From contig CAJTNT010000010.1 of NCBI GenBank assembly GCA_910577785.1, positions 30,110-94,109 on the forward strand: a DNA stretch of 64,000 nucleotides, given 5' to 3'. A program made the position numbers and the translations under genes. Each line of letters starts with the position of its first letter. Position 1 is the stretch's first letter. The notes beneath the pieces are model-generated. The model was not told the origin of the DNA. It ran no database searches and saw only the letters and a program-made list of their open reading frames with translations. Below are positions 25,433-33,988 of this stretch, piece after piece. This DNA is from an uncultured Lachnospiraceae bacterium. GTDB taxonomy: Bacteria > Bacillota > Clostridia > Lachnospirales > Lachnospiraceae.

Positions 25433-26287
25433 CTACCTTGTTACATAGGGGATTTCTGCCAAGGGAAACCATTCAGGGAACGGTTTTCCTTCTTTGGCAT
25501 AAGACGCTTTCATCCTTTCTATATATTCTTGGTATTCTGTACGCGCCTGCTCCCCTTTTACGGGAACTTCATCCGCTTTGGCATAAACCTCCAGGCGGTG
25601 TATCTGGAACAGGAATGGGTCATAGCTTACGCCGCAGAAATTACAGAAAGCCTCCAGCACCAGCTCTGGCTTTAAATTATTGCTGCTCCCAGTGCAGAGC
25701 CTTAAAAACAGCCTGCCGCCAGATTCTTGTGATGCTGGTTCTTGTAATGCTTCCATTTTATAGATGAGGCCCTTTAAATCTATTTCTATACTGCTTTTTT
25801 TGCTCTTTTTTGTGACAAGGATTTCCCCCTGCCTCTCAAAAAATGCCTGAACTTTCTCTTGAAGTATTTTAGAATCCCCAAAAATGGAAGCCATCCCATC
25901 GCCAGCTTGTTGTTCCTCTGCATATTCTGGCTTTACATAGACCAGGTAATCCGCCGCTGCTACCAAAGACATCGAAGGCTTCCCCATATCCGGGACTTTC
26001 TGATAGCCCAAAATAGAAATCCCTTCCACCATGGCCTGGTTCAGACGATGGATCTCTTCTTGGCCAAAATCAGCGGAATTTACGCTAATGTCCAAATATT
26101 CCCCATCGCTGGTTAGCCCAACCCCTAATGGTGCGGCAAAGGACATAATCTGATGTGGGCTGAATCCTTCCGAATAAGCAATATCTATGCCCGCCCGCCG
26201 GATTGCTTTTTGGAAAAAGCGCATCACATCCAAATGCCCGATAAATTTCATAGCCCCATATTTCTGGAATTTAATTCTTATATTCAA
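25433..26287 (-). CDS. Radical-SAM-associated DUF2344 protein (TIGR03936 type)
   Basis: This 284-residue protein begins at a TTG codon (NIRIKFQKYGAMKFIGHLDV) preceded by GGAGGG seven bases upstream, which decides the start; upstream in-frame codons lack one. Family features are RFFQKAIRRAGIDIAYSEGF and SPHQIMSFAAPLGVG. It is the regular partner of the B12-binding radical SAM protein encoded 67 bases upstream. The biochemical role is unknown; it may handle an RNA or ribosome-linked substrate, as the pair is usually followed by RNase G and rplU. Confidence 0.92.
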   Translation of the reverse strand: MNIRIKFQKYGAMKFIGHLDVMRFFQKAIRRAGIDIAYSEGFSPHQIMSFAAPLGVGLTSDGEYLDISVNSADFGQEEIHRLNQAMVEGISILGYQKVPDMGKPSMSLVAAADYLVYVKPEYAEEQQAGDGMASIFGDSKILQEKVQAFFERQGEILVTKKSKKSSIEIDLKGLIYKMEALQEPASQESGGRLFLRLCTGSSNNLKPELVLEAFCNFCGVSYDPFLFQIHRLEVYAKADEVPVKGEQARTEYQEYIERMKASYAKEGKPFPEWFPLAEIPYVTR

Positions 26288-26353
26288 CGCAATGCCCTCC
26301 TTTTTCCTCCGCGTTTCGAATGGCAATACCTACTTGTGATCCCTAACATCCCC

Positions 26354-28276
26354 TTATCCACCATAGCAGACACCCCCTTGAAACTGTGCCGCTCCGCACC
26401 CGCTGCATTGCTGCCTGCAGTTGGGGGTTACTTCCCCTCTCTGGGCACGCTCCCACTCTTTCTTTAGGAAGGACTTGGACACGCCGCAGTCAATAAAGTC
26501 CCAGGGCAAAATCTCATCCGTGCTTCGGGTGCGCAGGTTGTAGAAATCAATGGATACGCCGCATTCCTGGAAGGCTTCCATCCAAAGCTCATTGTGGAAG
26601 GATTCACTCCAGGAATCAAACAGGCAGCCCTTTTCATAGGCCTTGGCCAGGACTGGCCCGATCCGGCGGTCGCCCCGTGCCAGCACGCCTTCCAGAACAG
26701 TCACGTCAGCCTCATGCCAGTTGTATTTTAAGCTCTTGCGGTTCAACTGCGCCTTCATTTCCTCATTGACAATCCTTGCCCTGGCCAGGTACTCGTCCCG
26801 ATCGTACATTGGCGCCCACTGGAAGGGCGTAAAGGGCTTCGGCACGAAAAACGACGTGCTGATGGTAACCTGGCATTTGCCCTTGCGCTGCTCCTTGGGG
26901 ATTTCGTAATACCGGCGGGCAATTTTCTCTGCCAGGCGCGGGATTTCCCGCTGGTCTTCTTCTGTCTCCGTAGGAAGCCCCAGCATAAAGTATAGCTTTA
27001 CCTTCTGCCATCCGCCCTCAAAGGCCAGCCCGGCGCCCTCTAAGATGACTTCTTCCGTCAGGCCTTTGTTAATGACGTCCCGCAGCCGCTGGGAGCCTGC
27101 CTCTGGCGCGAAAGTCAGGCTGCTCTTGCGCACGTCCTGCACCTTGCCCATCACATCCAGGGAAAATGCGTCAATTCGCAGGGAGGGCAGCGAGATATTC
27201 ACGCCCTTCTCCTTGAAGCCCATCAGGAAATCAATGAGTTCCGAAAGCTGGCTGTAATCACTGGAGCTTAGGGAGCTTAAGGAAATTTCTTCATGTCCGG
27301 AAGCGCGCAGCATCTCACTGGCGCATTCCTTGAGCATTTCTACATCCCGCTCGCGGGTTGGGCGGTAAATCATGCCTGCCTGGCAGAAACGGCACCCACG
27401 GATGCAGCCGCGCTGGATTTCTAATACGGCACGGTCCTGGGTAACTTTCAGGAACGGAACCAGGGGCTTGCGGGGATAAGGCGTATGCGTTATGTCCATT
27501 TCCACTTCCTTCTTCACCGTGGGCGGTACGTCTTCATATTTGGGCGTGAAGGAGGCAATCGTGCCGTCCTCCTGGTAAGCTGTTTCATAGAGGGACGGCA
27601 CATAGATGCCTGGTATTTGGCAGGCCCGGCGCAGAAATTCCTGTCGGCTGCCGCCCTCTGTCCGATGGGCTTTGTAGAGGTTAAGCAAATCATCATAGCG
27701 GGTTTCCCCTTCCCCAATGTAGAACATGTCAAAAAAATCTGCCAGCGGTTCCGGGTTATAGGCACAGGGGCCTCCGCCGATGACAAGCGGGTCTTCCTCC
27801 GTGCGTTCTGCGGCCAGCAGGGGAATCTGGCTTAAATCCAGGATCTGCAGGATATTTGTGTAGCACATCTCGTATTGGATGGTGATACCCAGGAAGTCCA
27901 TCTCCCTGACTGGGCTTTGGGTCTCCAGGGTAAATAATGGGATCTGGCGTTCCTTCATTATTTTGTGCAGATCGTGCCAAGGGGAATAGACACGCTCACA
28001 GTAGACGTCTTCCCTCTGGTTGAACATATCATATAAGATCTGCAGCCCCAGGTGGGACATGCCAATTTCATACACGTCGGGAAAACACATGGCAAAGCGG
28101 ATGTCCACCTGATCCGGATTTTTCATGACTGCATTTACCTCACCGCCGATGTAGCGGGCGGGCTTCTCTACACTTAGCAAAATCTTATCGCTTAGCGCTA
28201 ATTTTCTTTCCTTTTTTCCTGAATTATGATGCGGACCGCGCAATAATTCGGACGTATTTTTACCTTGTAATTCCAC
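26354..28276 (-). CDS. B12-binding domain radical SAM protein (TIGR03960 type)
   Basis: This 640-residue protein has an N-terminal cobalamin-binding-like region (RFAMCFPDVYEIGMSHLGLQ, LVIGGGPCAYNPEPL) and a central radical SAM domain with the CxxxCxxC iron-sulfur motif GCIRGCRFCQAG. A Cys-rich end is visible (RQQCSGCGAAQFQGGVC). The start is GTG 28276, with GGAG six bases upstream. The reaction is not known. It heads the DUF2344/RNase E-G/ribosomal string and has a good promoter at 28325-28353. Confidence 0.93.
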   Translation of the reverse strand: MELQGKNTSELLRGPHHNSGKKERKLALSDKILLSVEKPARYIGGEVNAVMKNPDQVDIRFAMCFPDVYEIGMSHLGLQILYDMFNQREDVYCERVYSPWHDLHKIMKERQIPLFTLETQSPVREMDFLGITIQYEMCYTNILQILDLSQIPLLAAERTEEDPLVIGGGPCAYNPEPLADFFDMFYIGEGETRYDDLLNLYKAHRTEGGSRQEFLRRACQIPGIYVPSLYETAYQEDGTIASFTPKYEDVPPTVKKEVEMDITHTPYPRKPLVPFLKVTQDRAVLEIQRGCIRGCRFCQAGMIYRPTRERDVEMLKECASEMLRASGHEEISLSSLSSSDYSQLSELIDFLMGFKEKGVNISLPSLRIDAFSLDVMGKVQDVRKSSLTFAPEAGSQRLRDVINKGLTEEVILEGAGLAFEGGWQKVKLYFMLGLPTETEEDQREIPRLAEKIARRYYEIPKEQRKGKCQVTISTSFFVPKPFTPFQWAPMYDRDEYLARARIVNEEMKAQLNRKSLKYNWHEADVTVLEGVLARGDRRIGPVLAKAYEKGCLFDSWSESFHNELWMEAFQECGVSIDFYNLRTRSTDEILPWDFIDCGVSKSFLKKEWERAQRGEVTPNCRQQCSGCGAAQFQGGVCYGG

Positions 28277-28624
28277 TGTATTCTCCTCTCGGGCATCTGT
28301 TTTTTATTGATTTATTTTGGTTTTATTATACTTGATTCTCTCTGGACAAGCAATCTTTTTGTAGGTGGGATTTTTTTGGTTGGGTGTATTTTCGCGGAGC
28401 GGATTTTTGTTTTGTTATTTATATTTATCATACTATAACATTATAGTAACAACCTTGGTCTAGAACTTGCAAATTTCATTTGCCTTTTTCTCTGTTTTAT
28501 TATAAAATTTACTATGTACAGGCAGCGGCTCACCATTCCATCGTTGCCTATGCAATTGTTACTCTGGCATCCCTACTGCTGGAGCATACATCAATCTTAA
28601 TGATAAGCTTAAAGGAGAAACAAA
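28277..28624. other. Divergent intergenic region
   Basis: This 348-base AT-rich gap separates the radical SAM gene (-) from the phosphofructokinase gene (+). It holds the minus-strand promoter listed separately and a weaker plus-strand candidate, TTGTTA (28412-28417) and TATAAC (28434-28439), giving a leader of roughly 180 bases. No coding sequence or clear riboswitch fold was seen. Confidence 0.5.
28325..28353 (-). promoter_or_regulatory. Promoter of the radical SAM gene
   Basis: On the minus strand TTGCTT (28348-28353) and TATAAT (28325-28330) are 17 bases apart, about 50 bases upstream of GTG 28276. Confidence 0.65.
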
Positions 28625-29848
28625 ATGAAAAATTGTATCGTAGCCCAATCCGGCGGCCCTACTGCCGCTATCAATGCCAGCTTGGCAGGCGTCATCTACG
28701 GCGCTATCCACTGCCCAGAATTTGACCGTATCTATGGCTCTCTCAATGGGATTACTGGTATCCTGGATGAGCGCACCCTGGATCTGACAGATACGTTCCA
28801 GGACGCCAAGACATTAGACACCCTGAAAGCCAGCCCTGCCATGTACTTAGGCTCCTGCCGCTACAAGCTGCCGAAGCTGGAAGACGACAGCGCCCCTTAT
28901 AAGCGGATTTTCCAGGTATTTGAGAAAATGGATATCCAGGCCTTCTTCTATATTGGCGGGAATGACTCCATGGACACTGTGGACAAGCTCTCTGCTTATG
29001 CCGCTTCCATCGACAGCCCTGTGCGGGTCATCGGCGTACCGAAGACGATCGACAACGACTTGGTCATCACAGACCACACGCCCGGCTTTGGCTCCGCTGC
29101 CAAATATGTAGCGACCTCCCTGCGGGAAATTTTCCATGACACGGTCATCTATACCCCCAAGAGCGTGACTATCGTGGAAATCATGGGGCGTGACGCCGGA
29201 TGGCTGACCGCCGCGTCCGTCCTAGCAAGGAACGAATACTGTGCCGCCCCGCATCTGATCTATCTGCCAGAGGCAGCCTTTGATACAGAAGAATTCCTAG
29301 CCGACGTCAGCAGGCTCTTAGAGACCTGCAGCAACGTAATCGTAGCCGTTTCTGAAGGCATCCGCGACAAGGACGGCAAGTACATCAGCGCCTCCACCGG
29401 CAAAGTGGACAACTTCGGCCACAGCCAGTTAAGCGGCGCAGGAAAGACCCTGGAATATCTGGTACAAGACCGCCTTGACGTAAAGGTAAGATCGATTGAG
29501 CTGAACATCCTCCAGCGCTGCGGCGCACACATTGCTTCTAAGACAGACCTAGATGAGTCCTTCCAGGAAGGGAACCACGGCGTAGCATTGGCTGCGGAAG
29601 GAAAGACCGGCCTTATGGTTACCATCCAGCGCACCAGCAACGCCCCTTATACGGTAACCTATGGCTCTGCGCCTGTCTGCGAGATTGCCAACGGCGTGAA
29701 GGCCGTGCCGTCTGAATTTATCAACGACCGTGGAAATGACGTGACAGAAGGCCTGGTATCCTACGTGAAGCCACTGATCCAGGGCGAATCCGAAGTTTCC
29801 TTCTGTGAAGGCATGCCGGCATATCTTCCGGTTCCTCACTTAGTATAA
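28625..29848 (+). CDS. 6-phosphofructokinase, predicted pyrophosphate-dependent
   Basis: This 407-residue PFK has the N-terminal nucleotide/PPi site IVAQSGGPTAAINASLAG, GGNDS at residues 111-115 and PKTIDND at 139-145. ATP-dependent enzymes have GGDGS and PGTIDND; Asp114 and Lys140 are the residues typical of PPi-using enzymes, so PPi is the predicted phosphate donor. Other family features are PGFGSAAKY and EIMGRDAGWLTAA. It phosphorylates fructose 6-phosphate reversibly in glycolysis. AAGGAG precedes ATG 28625. A small membrane protein gene follows after 49 bases. Confidence 0.93.
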   Translation: MKNCIVAQSGGPTAAINASLAGVIYGAIHCPEFDRIYGSLNGITGILDERTLDLTDTFQDAKTLDTLKASPAMYLGSCRYKLPKLEDDSAPYKRIFQVFEKMDIQAFFYIGGNDSMDTVDKLSAYAASIDSPVRVIGVPKTIDNDLVITDHTPGFGSAAKYVATSLREIFHDTVIYTPKSVTIVEIMGRDAGWLTAASVLARNEYCAAPHLIYLPEAAFDTEEFLADVSRLLETCSNVIVAVSEGIRDKDGKYISASTGKVDNFGHSQLSGAGKTLEYLVQDRLDVKVRSIELNILQRCGAHIASKTDLDESFQEGNHGVALAAEGKTGLMVTIQRTSNAPYTVTYGSAPVCEIANGVKAVPSEFINDRGNDVTEGLVSYVKPLIQGESEVSFCEGMPAYLPVPHLV

Positions 29849-29897
29849 TTCCGGATACAACGCAGCAGATATACAACGGCACAGACTGGAGGTTAAA

Positions 29898-30113
29898 ATG
29901 AAAAAATCACGGCGTATCCTGGCTATGGCTGGCGTTGTCCTGCTCTTAGGGCTTTACCTTATTACCTTAGTCCTGGCCTGCCTGGGCAAGGACTTCTTCC
30001 CTATGTTCATGGCCTCTTTGTTCTCGACCCTTGCCATTCCCGTATTAATCTGGCTCTATGGCATGGTTTACAGATGGCTGAAGCGGGACAGCTCCCCAGA
30101 ATCTGACTTATGA
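29898..30113 (+). CDS. Small two-helix membrane protein
   Basis: This 71-residue protein has two hydrophobic helices (about residues 8-28 and 36-58) with short charged ends (MKKSRRIL and WLKRDSSPESDL). GGAGG lies seven bases before ATG 29898. It follows the phosphofructokinase gene on the same strand and is followed by a terminator. No family was recognised with confidence. Confidence 0.75.
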   Translation: MKKSRRILAMAGVVLLLGLYLITLVLACLGKDFFPMFMASLFSTLAIPVLIWLYGMVYRWLKRDSSPESDL

Positions 30114-30263
30114 GTTACCATGTGGCACAGAGGAAATGATTCCAAGAATGGGCAATCTTCCGTTGACAGCTTTACAAATTTATGAAATAATATTTCCATA
30201 CACCATAAAACCTTAACAGGAGTGGATTTTTCAAGAGGACTCTTTCCAAAGGAATCTTTTTTC

Positions 30264-30299
30264 GCCACACAGCTGCATCTTGCCGCTGTGTGGCTTTTT
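30264..30299 (+). terminator. Intrinsic terminator
   Basis: GCCACACAGC at 30264-30273 pairs perfectly with GCTGTGTGGC at 30285-30294, followed by TTTTT. It ends the phosphofructokinase/small membrane protein unit. Confidence 0.88.
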
Positions 30300-30371
30300 A
30301 TTTGCAGGCCTGCCAGTTCTGCTATTTTATTGTGATAAGGACATTTTTGCAAGGAGATGAAAGGAGAAACT

Positions 30372-31691
30372 ATGGATCAGACATTTATGAAAGAACGGAA
30401 AGTACTGCCGCTGGTGCTGTCTATGTCACTTCCTATGGTAGTGTCTATGGCGGTAAATTCCCTTTACAACATCGTAGACAGCTATTTTATCGCAAAATTA
30501 AGCGAGGACGCCATGACTGCGCTGTCCTTGGTATTTCCGGTACAGAACCTAATCAATGCCATTGCCATTGGGTTTGCCATCGGCATCAATGCCAGCGTGG
30601 CATTTTACCTAGGGGCAGGGGATTCGGTACGGGCATGCAGGGCGGCCACGCAGGGGACATTCTTAAATTTCCTCCATGGCGTCTTTATGACCATTGCCTG
30701 CATTGCCGGGATGCCGCTGTTCCTAAGGATGTTTTCCACAGATGCGGAAGTTGTGGACCTGGCGCTGTCCTATTCCTGCAGGGCTTTCCTCTTTTCCGTC
30801 TTCATTACCCTGGGGCTTTCCTTTGAAAAGCTGTTCCAGGCCGTAGGGAGGATGAAGGTTTCCATGTTCTGCATGATGTGTGGGTTTGTAACGAATCTTA
30901 TTCTAGACCCGCTGATGATTTTTGGGATTGAGCCTTTCCCGGCCATGGGAATCGCAGGCGCGGCCTATGCCACAGGAATTGGGCAGTGCGCCTCGCTGCT
31001 GTCCTACCTTGGCTTCTACCTGCTGCGGCCAATCCCCGTAAAGCTGCATCGGAACTCCCTGCCCTTTCAGAAGGATGTGGTAGCCAGAATGTATTCTGTC
31101 GGCATCTCAGCCACGCTGAACCTGGCGCTGCCCTCCCTGCTGATTTCCGCGCTCAACGGCATCCTGTCCGGGTTTTCCGGCGCCTATGTGCTGGTACTGG
31201 GCGCTTATTACAAGCTGCAGACTTTTATTTACTTGACGGCCAATGGGATTATCCAGGGCATACGCCCGCTGATGGGCTACAATGCCGGCGCCGGGGAGCA
31301 GGGACGGGTAAAGCAGATTTTCCATACGGCCCTGCTGCTTTGCATGGGGGTTATGCTGATAGGAACCATCCTCTCCTGGGCCATCCCCGGGCAGCTGATT
31401 GGCCTGTTTACCGAAAACCCAGAAACTGTGCGGATTGGCGTGTCGGCGCTGCAGATAATCAGCCTTGGGTTCCTTGCATCGGCCGTGTCCGTTACCTGCT
31501 CCGGGGCGCTGGAAGGCCTGGGGAAAGGGCTTCCCTCCTTCCTGATTTCCCTGCTGCGCTACCTGGCCGTCATCCTGCCTGCCGCCTTCCTGTTCAGCAG
31601 GATCTGGGGGGCAGACGGCGTATGGTATGCCTTCTGCTTCACAGAATTTGCCACGGCAGGGTGCGCCTGGGCCATCTATCAAAAAGCATAG
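30372..31691 (+). CDS. MATE-family efflux transporter
   Basis: This 439-residue protein has about twelve membrane segments arranged as two related halves. MATE-like sequence includes LPLVLSMSLPMVVSMAVNSL followed by YNIVDSYFIAKL, and the second-half ANGIIQGIRPLMGYNAGAGE. It should export cationic compounds using a Na+ or H+ gradient; the substrate is unknown. ATG 30372 with AAAGGAG just upstream is preferred to ATG 30357. It is convergent with the ZIP gene, with one base between stops. Confidence 0.93.
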   Translation: MDQTFMKERKVLPLVLSMSLPMVVSMAVNSLYNIVDSYFIAKLSEDAMTALSLVFPVQNLINAIAIGFAIGINASVAFYLGAGDSVRACRAATQGTFLNFLHGVFMTIACIAGMPLFLRMFSTDAEVVDLALSYSCRAFLFSVFITLGLSFEKLFQAVGRMKVSMFCMMCGFVTNLILDPLMIFGIEPFPAMGIAGAAYATGIGQCASLLSYLGFYLLRPIPVKLHRNSLPFQKDVVARMYSVGISATLNLALPSLLISALNGILSGFSGAYVLVLGAYYKLQTFIYLTANGIIQGIRPLMGYNAGAGEQGRVKQIFHTALLLCMGVMLIGTILSWAIPGQLIGLFTENPETVRIGVSALQIISLGFLASAVSVTCSGALEGLGKGLPSFLISLLRYLAVILPAAFLFSRIWGADGVWYAFCFTEFATAGCAWAIYQKA

Positions 31692-31692
31692 C

Positions 31693-32466
31693 TCATCCTA
31701 ACGCCACATCCAGCACCATCATAATCAAGAACCCCGCCATCACGCCGATGGTTCCCACATTGGAGCTTTCGTCCGGCTGCGCCTGTGGGATCAGCTCATC
31801 TGCCACCACATAGACCATAGCGCCTGCCGCAAAGGCCAAAAGCCACGGCATCAGCACAAGGGCTGACGATGCCGCCAGGAATACGGCAATACCCGCCAAA
31901 GGCTCCACAATGCCTGACAGGCATCCCGTGAGGAAAGACCTGCCCACGCTCTGGCCGGACTGGCGGACAGGGAGGGAAATCGCAGCCCCTTCTGGGAAAT
32001 TCTGGATACCAATCCCTATAGCCAGGCCAATTGCCGATGCCAAGTAAACCGGATCCTGGGGATGCTGCCCTGCAAGGACAAAGGCAAGGGCAACCGCCAT
32101 GCCCTCCGGGATGTTATGGACAGTCACCGCCAGCACCAAAAGCTTCGTCCCTGCCTTTCTGCCCTTATAGTCCGCATGGAACCAGGGGAGCGTTTTGTCC
32201 ACGGCATACAAGAACACGCCCCCAAAGGCAAATCCTGCCGCCGGCGGGAGCCATGCCACAAACCCCTGCTCCTGGCTCTGCGCAATCGAAGGCAGCAGCA
32301 GAGACCAGACAGAAGCCGCCATCATGACCCCTGAGGCAAAGCCAAGGAAAGCATGGTTCAGTTTGGGGTGGATCGCGCCCTGGAAGAAAAAGACGATGGA
32401 AGCCCCCAGCGCCGTCATTAAGAATGTAAATCCTGTGCCATATAAAACATGTAAGAATATATGCAT
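31693..32466 (-). CDS. ZIP-family metal transporter (GufA-like)
   Basis: This 257-residue protein has about eight membrane segments. The two ZIP metal-site helices read VTVHNIPEGMAVALAFVL and GIGIQNFPEGAAISLPV, with the HN/QN-PEG motifs of the GufA branch. It probably imports zinc or related divalent cations. ATG 32466 is chosen over an in-frame TTG at 32475. It is a single-gene unit. Confidence 0.93.
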   Translation of the reverse strand: MHIFLHVLYGTGFTFLMTALGASIVFFFQGAIHPKLNHAFLGFASGVMMAASVWSLLLPSIAQSQEQGFVAWLPPAAGFAFGGVFLYAVDKTLPWFHADYKGRKAGTKLLVLAVTVHNIPEGMAVALAFVLAGQHPQDPVYLASAIGLAIGIGIQNFPEGAAISLPVRQSGQSVGRSFLTGCLSGIVEPLAGIAVFLAASSALVLMPWLLAFAAGAMVYVVADELIPQAQPDESSNVGTIGVMAGFLIMMVLDVALG

Positions 32467-32616
32467 GGTCCTCAATCCCTGAAAGCATTTGCTATTACAC
32501 TATGCAGAGGATATGGATTTGTTGCAGATGGAAATGAGTAAGGCATACGTGATGGAATAATTCTACGTAAACTTGAAATACTATTTTCACCCTAAAACAG
32601 ATTGGAGTGAAAAATT

Positions 32617-33051
32617 ATGATACAGCCAGATACCATACGGCTTATGCGGGAATGCGATGCAGGCATCCAGATGGGGGTCAATGCCATTGACGACGTCCTG
32701 GACTACGCGAAGGACAATACCCTCCGCCAGTGCCTGGTGGACTGCAAGAACAGGCATATCGTACTCAAAGACGAGCTGCTGCTGCTTTTAAAGGAATACC
32801 ACGACGAAGGAAAGAAGCCCGATACCATGGCCAAGAGCATGTCCTGGATTAAGACAAACGTCAAGCTGGTGATCGATGAATCCGACCGCACGATTGCCGA
32901 CCTGATTACAGACGGCTGCAATATGGGCATAAAATCCCTCAGCAAATACCTGAACCAATACAAGGCAGCCGACGAGCAGTCCAAAGACATTGCAAAACGT
33001 CTGATACAGCTGGAAGAAAAACTGGTGTGCAATATGCGCCCCTTCCTATAA
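32617..33051 (+). CDS. Predicted four-helix protein, unknown function
   Basis: This 144-residue all-helical protein starts at ATG 32617 with TTGGAG upstream. The pattern suggests a four-helix bundle: IRLMRECDAGIQMGVNAIDD, then CKNRHIVLKDELLLLLKEYH, SWIKTNVKLVIDES and a last long helix. It resembles ferritin-like DUF2383/PA2169-type proteins in layout, but no iron-ligand set can be assigned with confidence. It is monocistronic, 161 bases before the ABC locus. Confidence 0.75.
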   Translation: MIQPDTIRLMRECDAGIQMGVNAIDDVLDYAKDNTLRQCLVDCKNRHIVLKDELLLLLKEYHDEGKKPDTMAKSMSWIKTNVKLVIDESDRTIADLITDGCNMGIKSLSKYLNQYKAADEQSKDIAKRLIQLEEKLVCNMRPFL

Positions 33052-33074
33052 ACGCACACATTCTCATAATCTGT

Positions 33075-33086
33075 GTGAACAGTAAC
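33075..33086. repeat. GTGAACAGTAAC element
   Basis: The 12-mer GTGAACAGTAAC matches the arm at 9516-9527 (last base T) and, with one further change, 2385-2396. No paired arm is obvious here. It lies in the 160-base gap upstream of the Bce-type locus. Confidence 0.45.
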
Positions 33087-33211
33087 CTTTCATCCAATGT
33101 AAGTGTTCTTTCCCAATGCCCTGTGCTATGATATATCCATAACAGGCGAAGGCAGCTTTTTGATTCTTCTGCCTTTTCGTATCATAGCACAACGCAAAGG
33201 AGGCATCTTAT

Positions 33212-33988
33212 ATGAGACAGAAAATATTGGAAGTGGAATCGCTGACAAAATACTACGGCAGGCAGGGAAGCCAGACAAAAGCCCTGGACGGCATCTCCTT
33301 CCAGGTGCTGGCCGGGGAATTCCTCGGCATTATGGGCAGCAGCGGCTCTGGCAAATCCACCCTTCTAAACTGCATTGCCACCGTCATAAAGCCCACCCGT
33401 GGGCAGATCCGCATCAGCGGCACGGAGCTTGGCTCCCTCAAGGGGCGCAGGCTGGCAGAGTACCGCGGCAGGAGCATCGGCTACCTGTTCCAGAATTTTG
33501 AGCTCCTGGACAACCTGACCGGGCGCGAAAATATCCTGCTGCCGCTCTCCATCCATGGCGCCCAGGGAACGGAGGGCATGCGCCGCCTGCAGGAACTGGC
33601 GGAATACTTAGAAATTACGGACGTCCTGGATAAATTCCCTTCCCAGATGTCCGGCGGGCAGAAACAGCGCATTGCCGCCGCCCGCGCTTTGATCTTAGGG
33701 CCACAGATGGTTCTGGCAGATGAGCCGACCGGCGCACTGGACTCCAAGAACGCCAAATCCCTGATGGAAAAGCTGGCCGGGCTGAACCGTGACCAGGGCT
33801 CCGCCGTGCTGCTGGTGACCCATGACTCCAACGCAGCCAGCTACTGCGACCGCATCCTCTTTATCCAGGACGGGAAAGTCTTCCATGAGCTGCGCAGGCA
33901 GTTTCCCCAGGAAAGCCGGCAGGGCTTTTACGGACGTATCTTACAGGTAATGGCACAATTAGGAGGGGGGAGCGCAAATGTTCTTTGA
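33212..33988 (+). CDS. Bce-type ABC transporter ATP-binding protein
   Basis: This 258-residue ATPase has Walker A MGSSGSGKSTLL, signature MSGGQKQR and Walker B MVLADEPTGALD, with the H-loop VTHDSN. It groups by context with BceA-type ATPases of peptide-antibiotic detoxification modules. GGAGG precedes ATG 33212, and the stop overlaps the permease start by 11 bases. Upstream at 33148-33178 there is an AAGGCAG/CTGCCTT hairpin that may belong to the regulated promoter. Confidence 0.92.
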   Translation: MRQKILEVESLTKYYGRQGSQTKALDGISFQVLAGEFLGIMGSSGSGKSTLLNCIATVIKPTRGQIRISGTELGSLKGRRLAEYRGRSIGYLFQNFELLDNLTGRENILLPLSIHGAQGTEGMRRLQELAEYLEITDVLDKFPSQMSGGQKQRIAAARALILGPQMVLADEPTGALDSKNAKSLMEKLAGLNRDQGSAVLLVTHDSNAASYCDRILFIQDGKVFHELRRQFPQESRQGFYGRILQVMAQLGGGSANVL

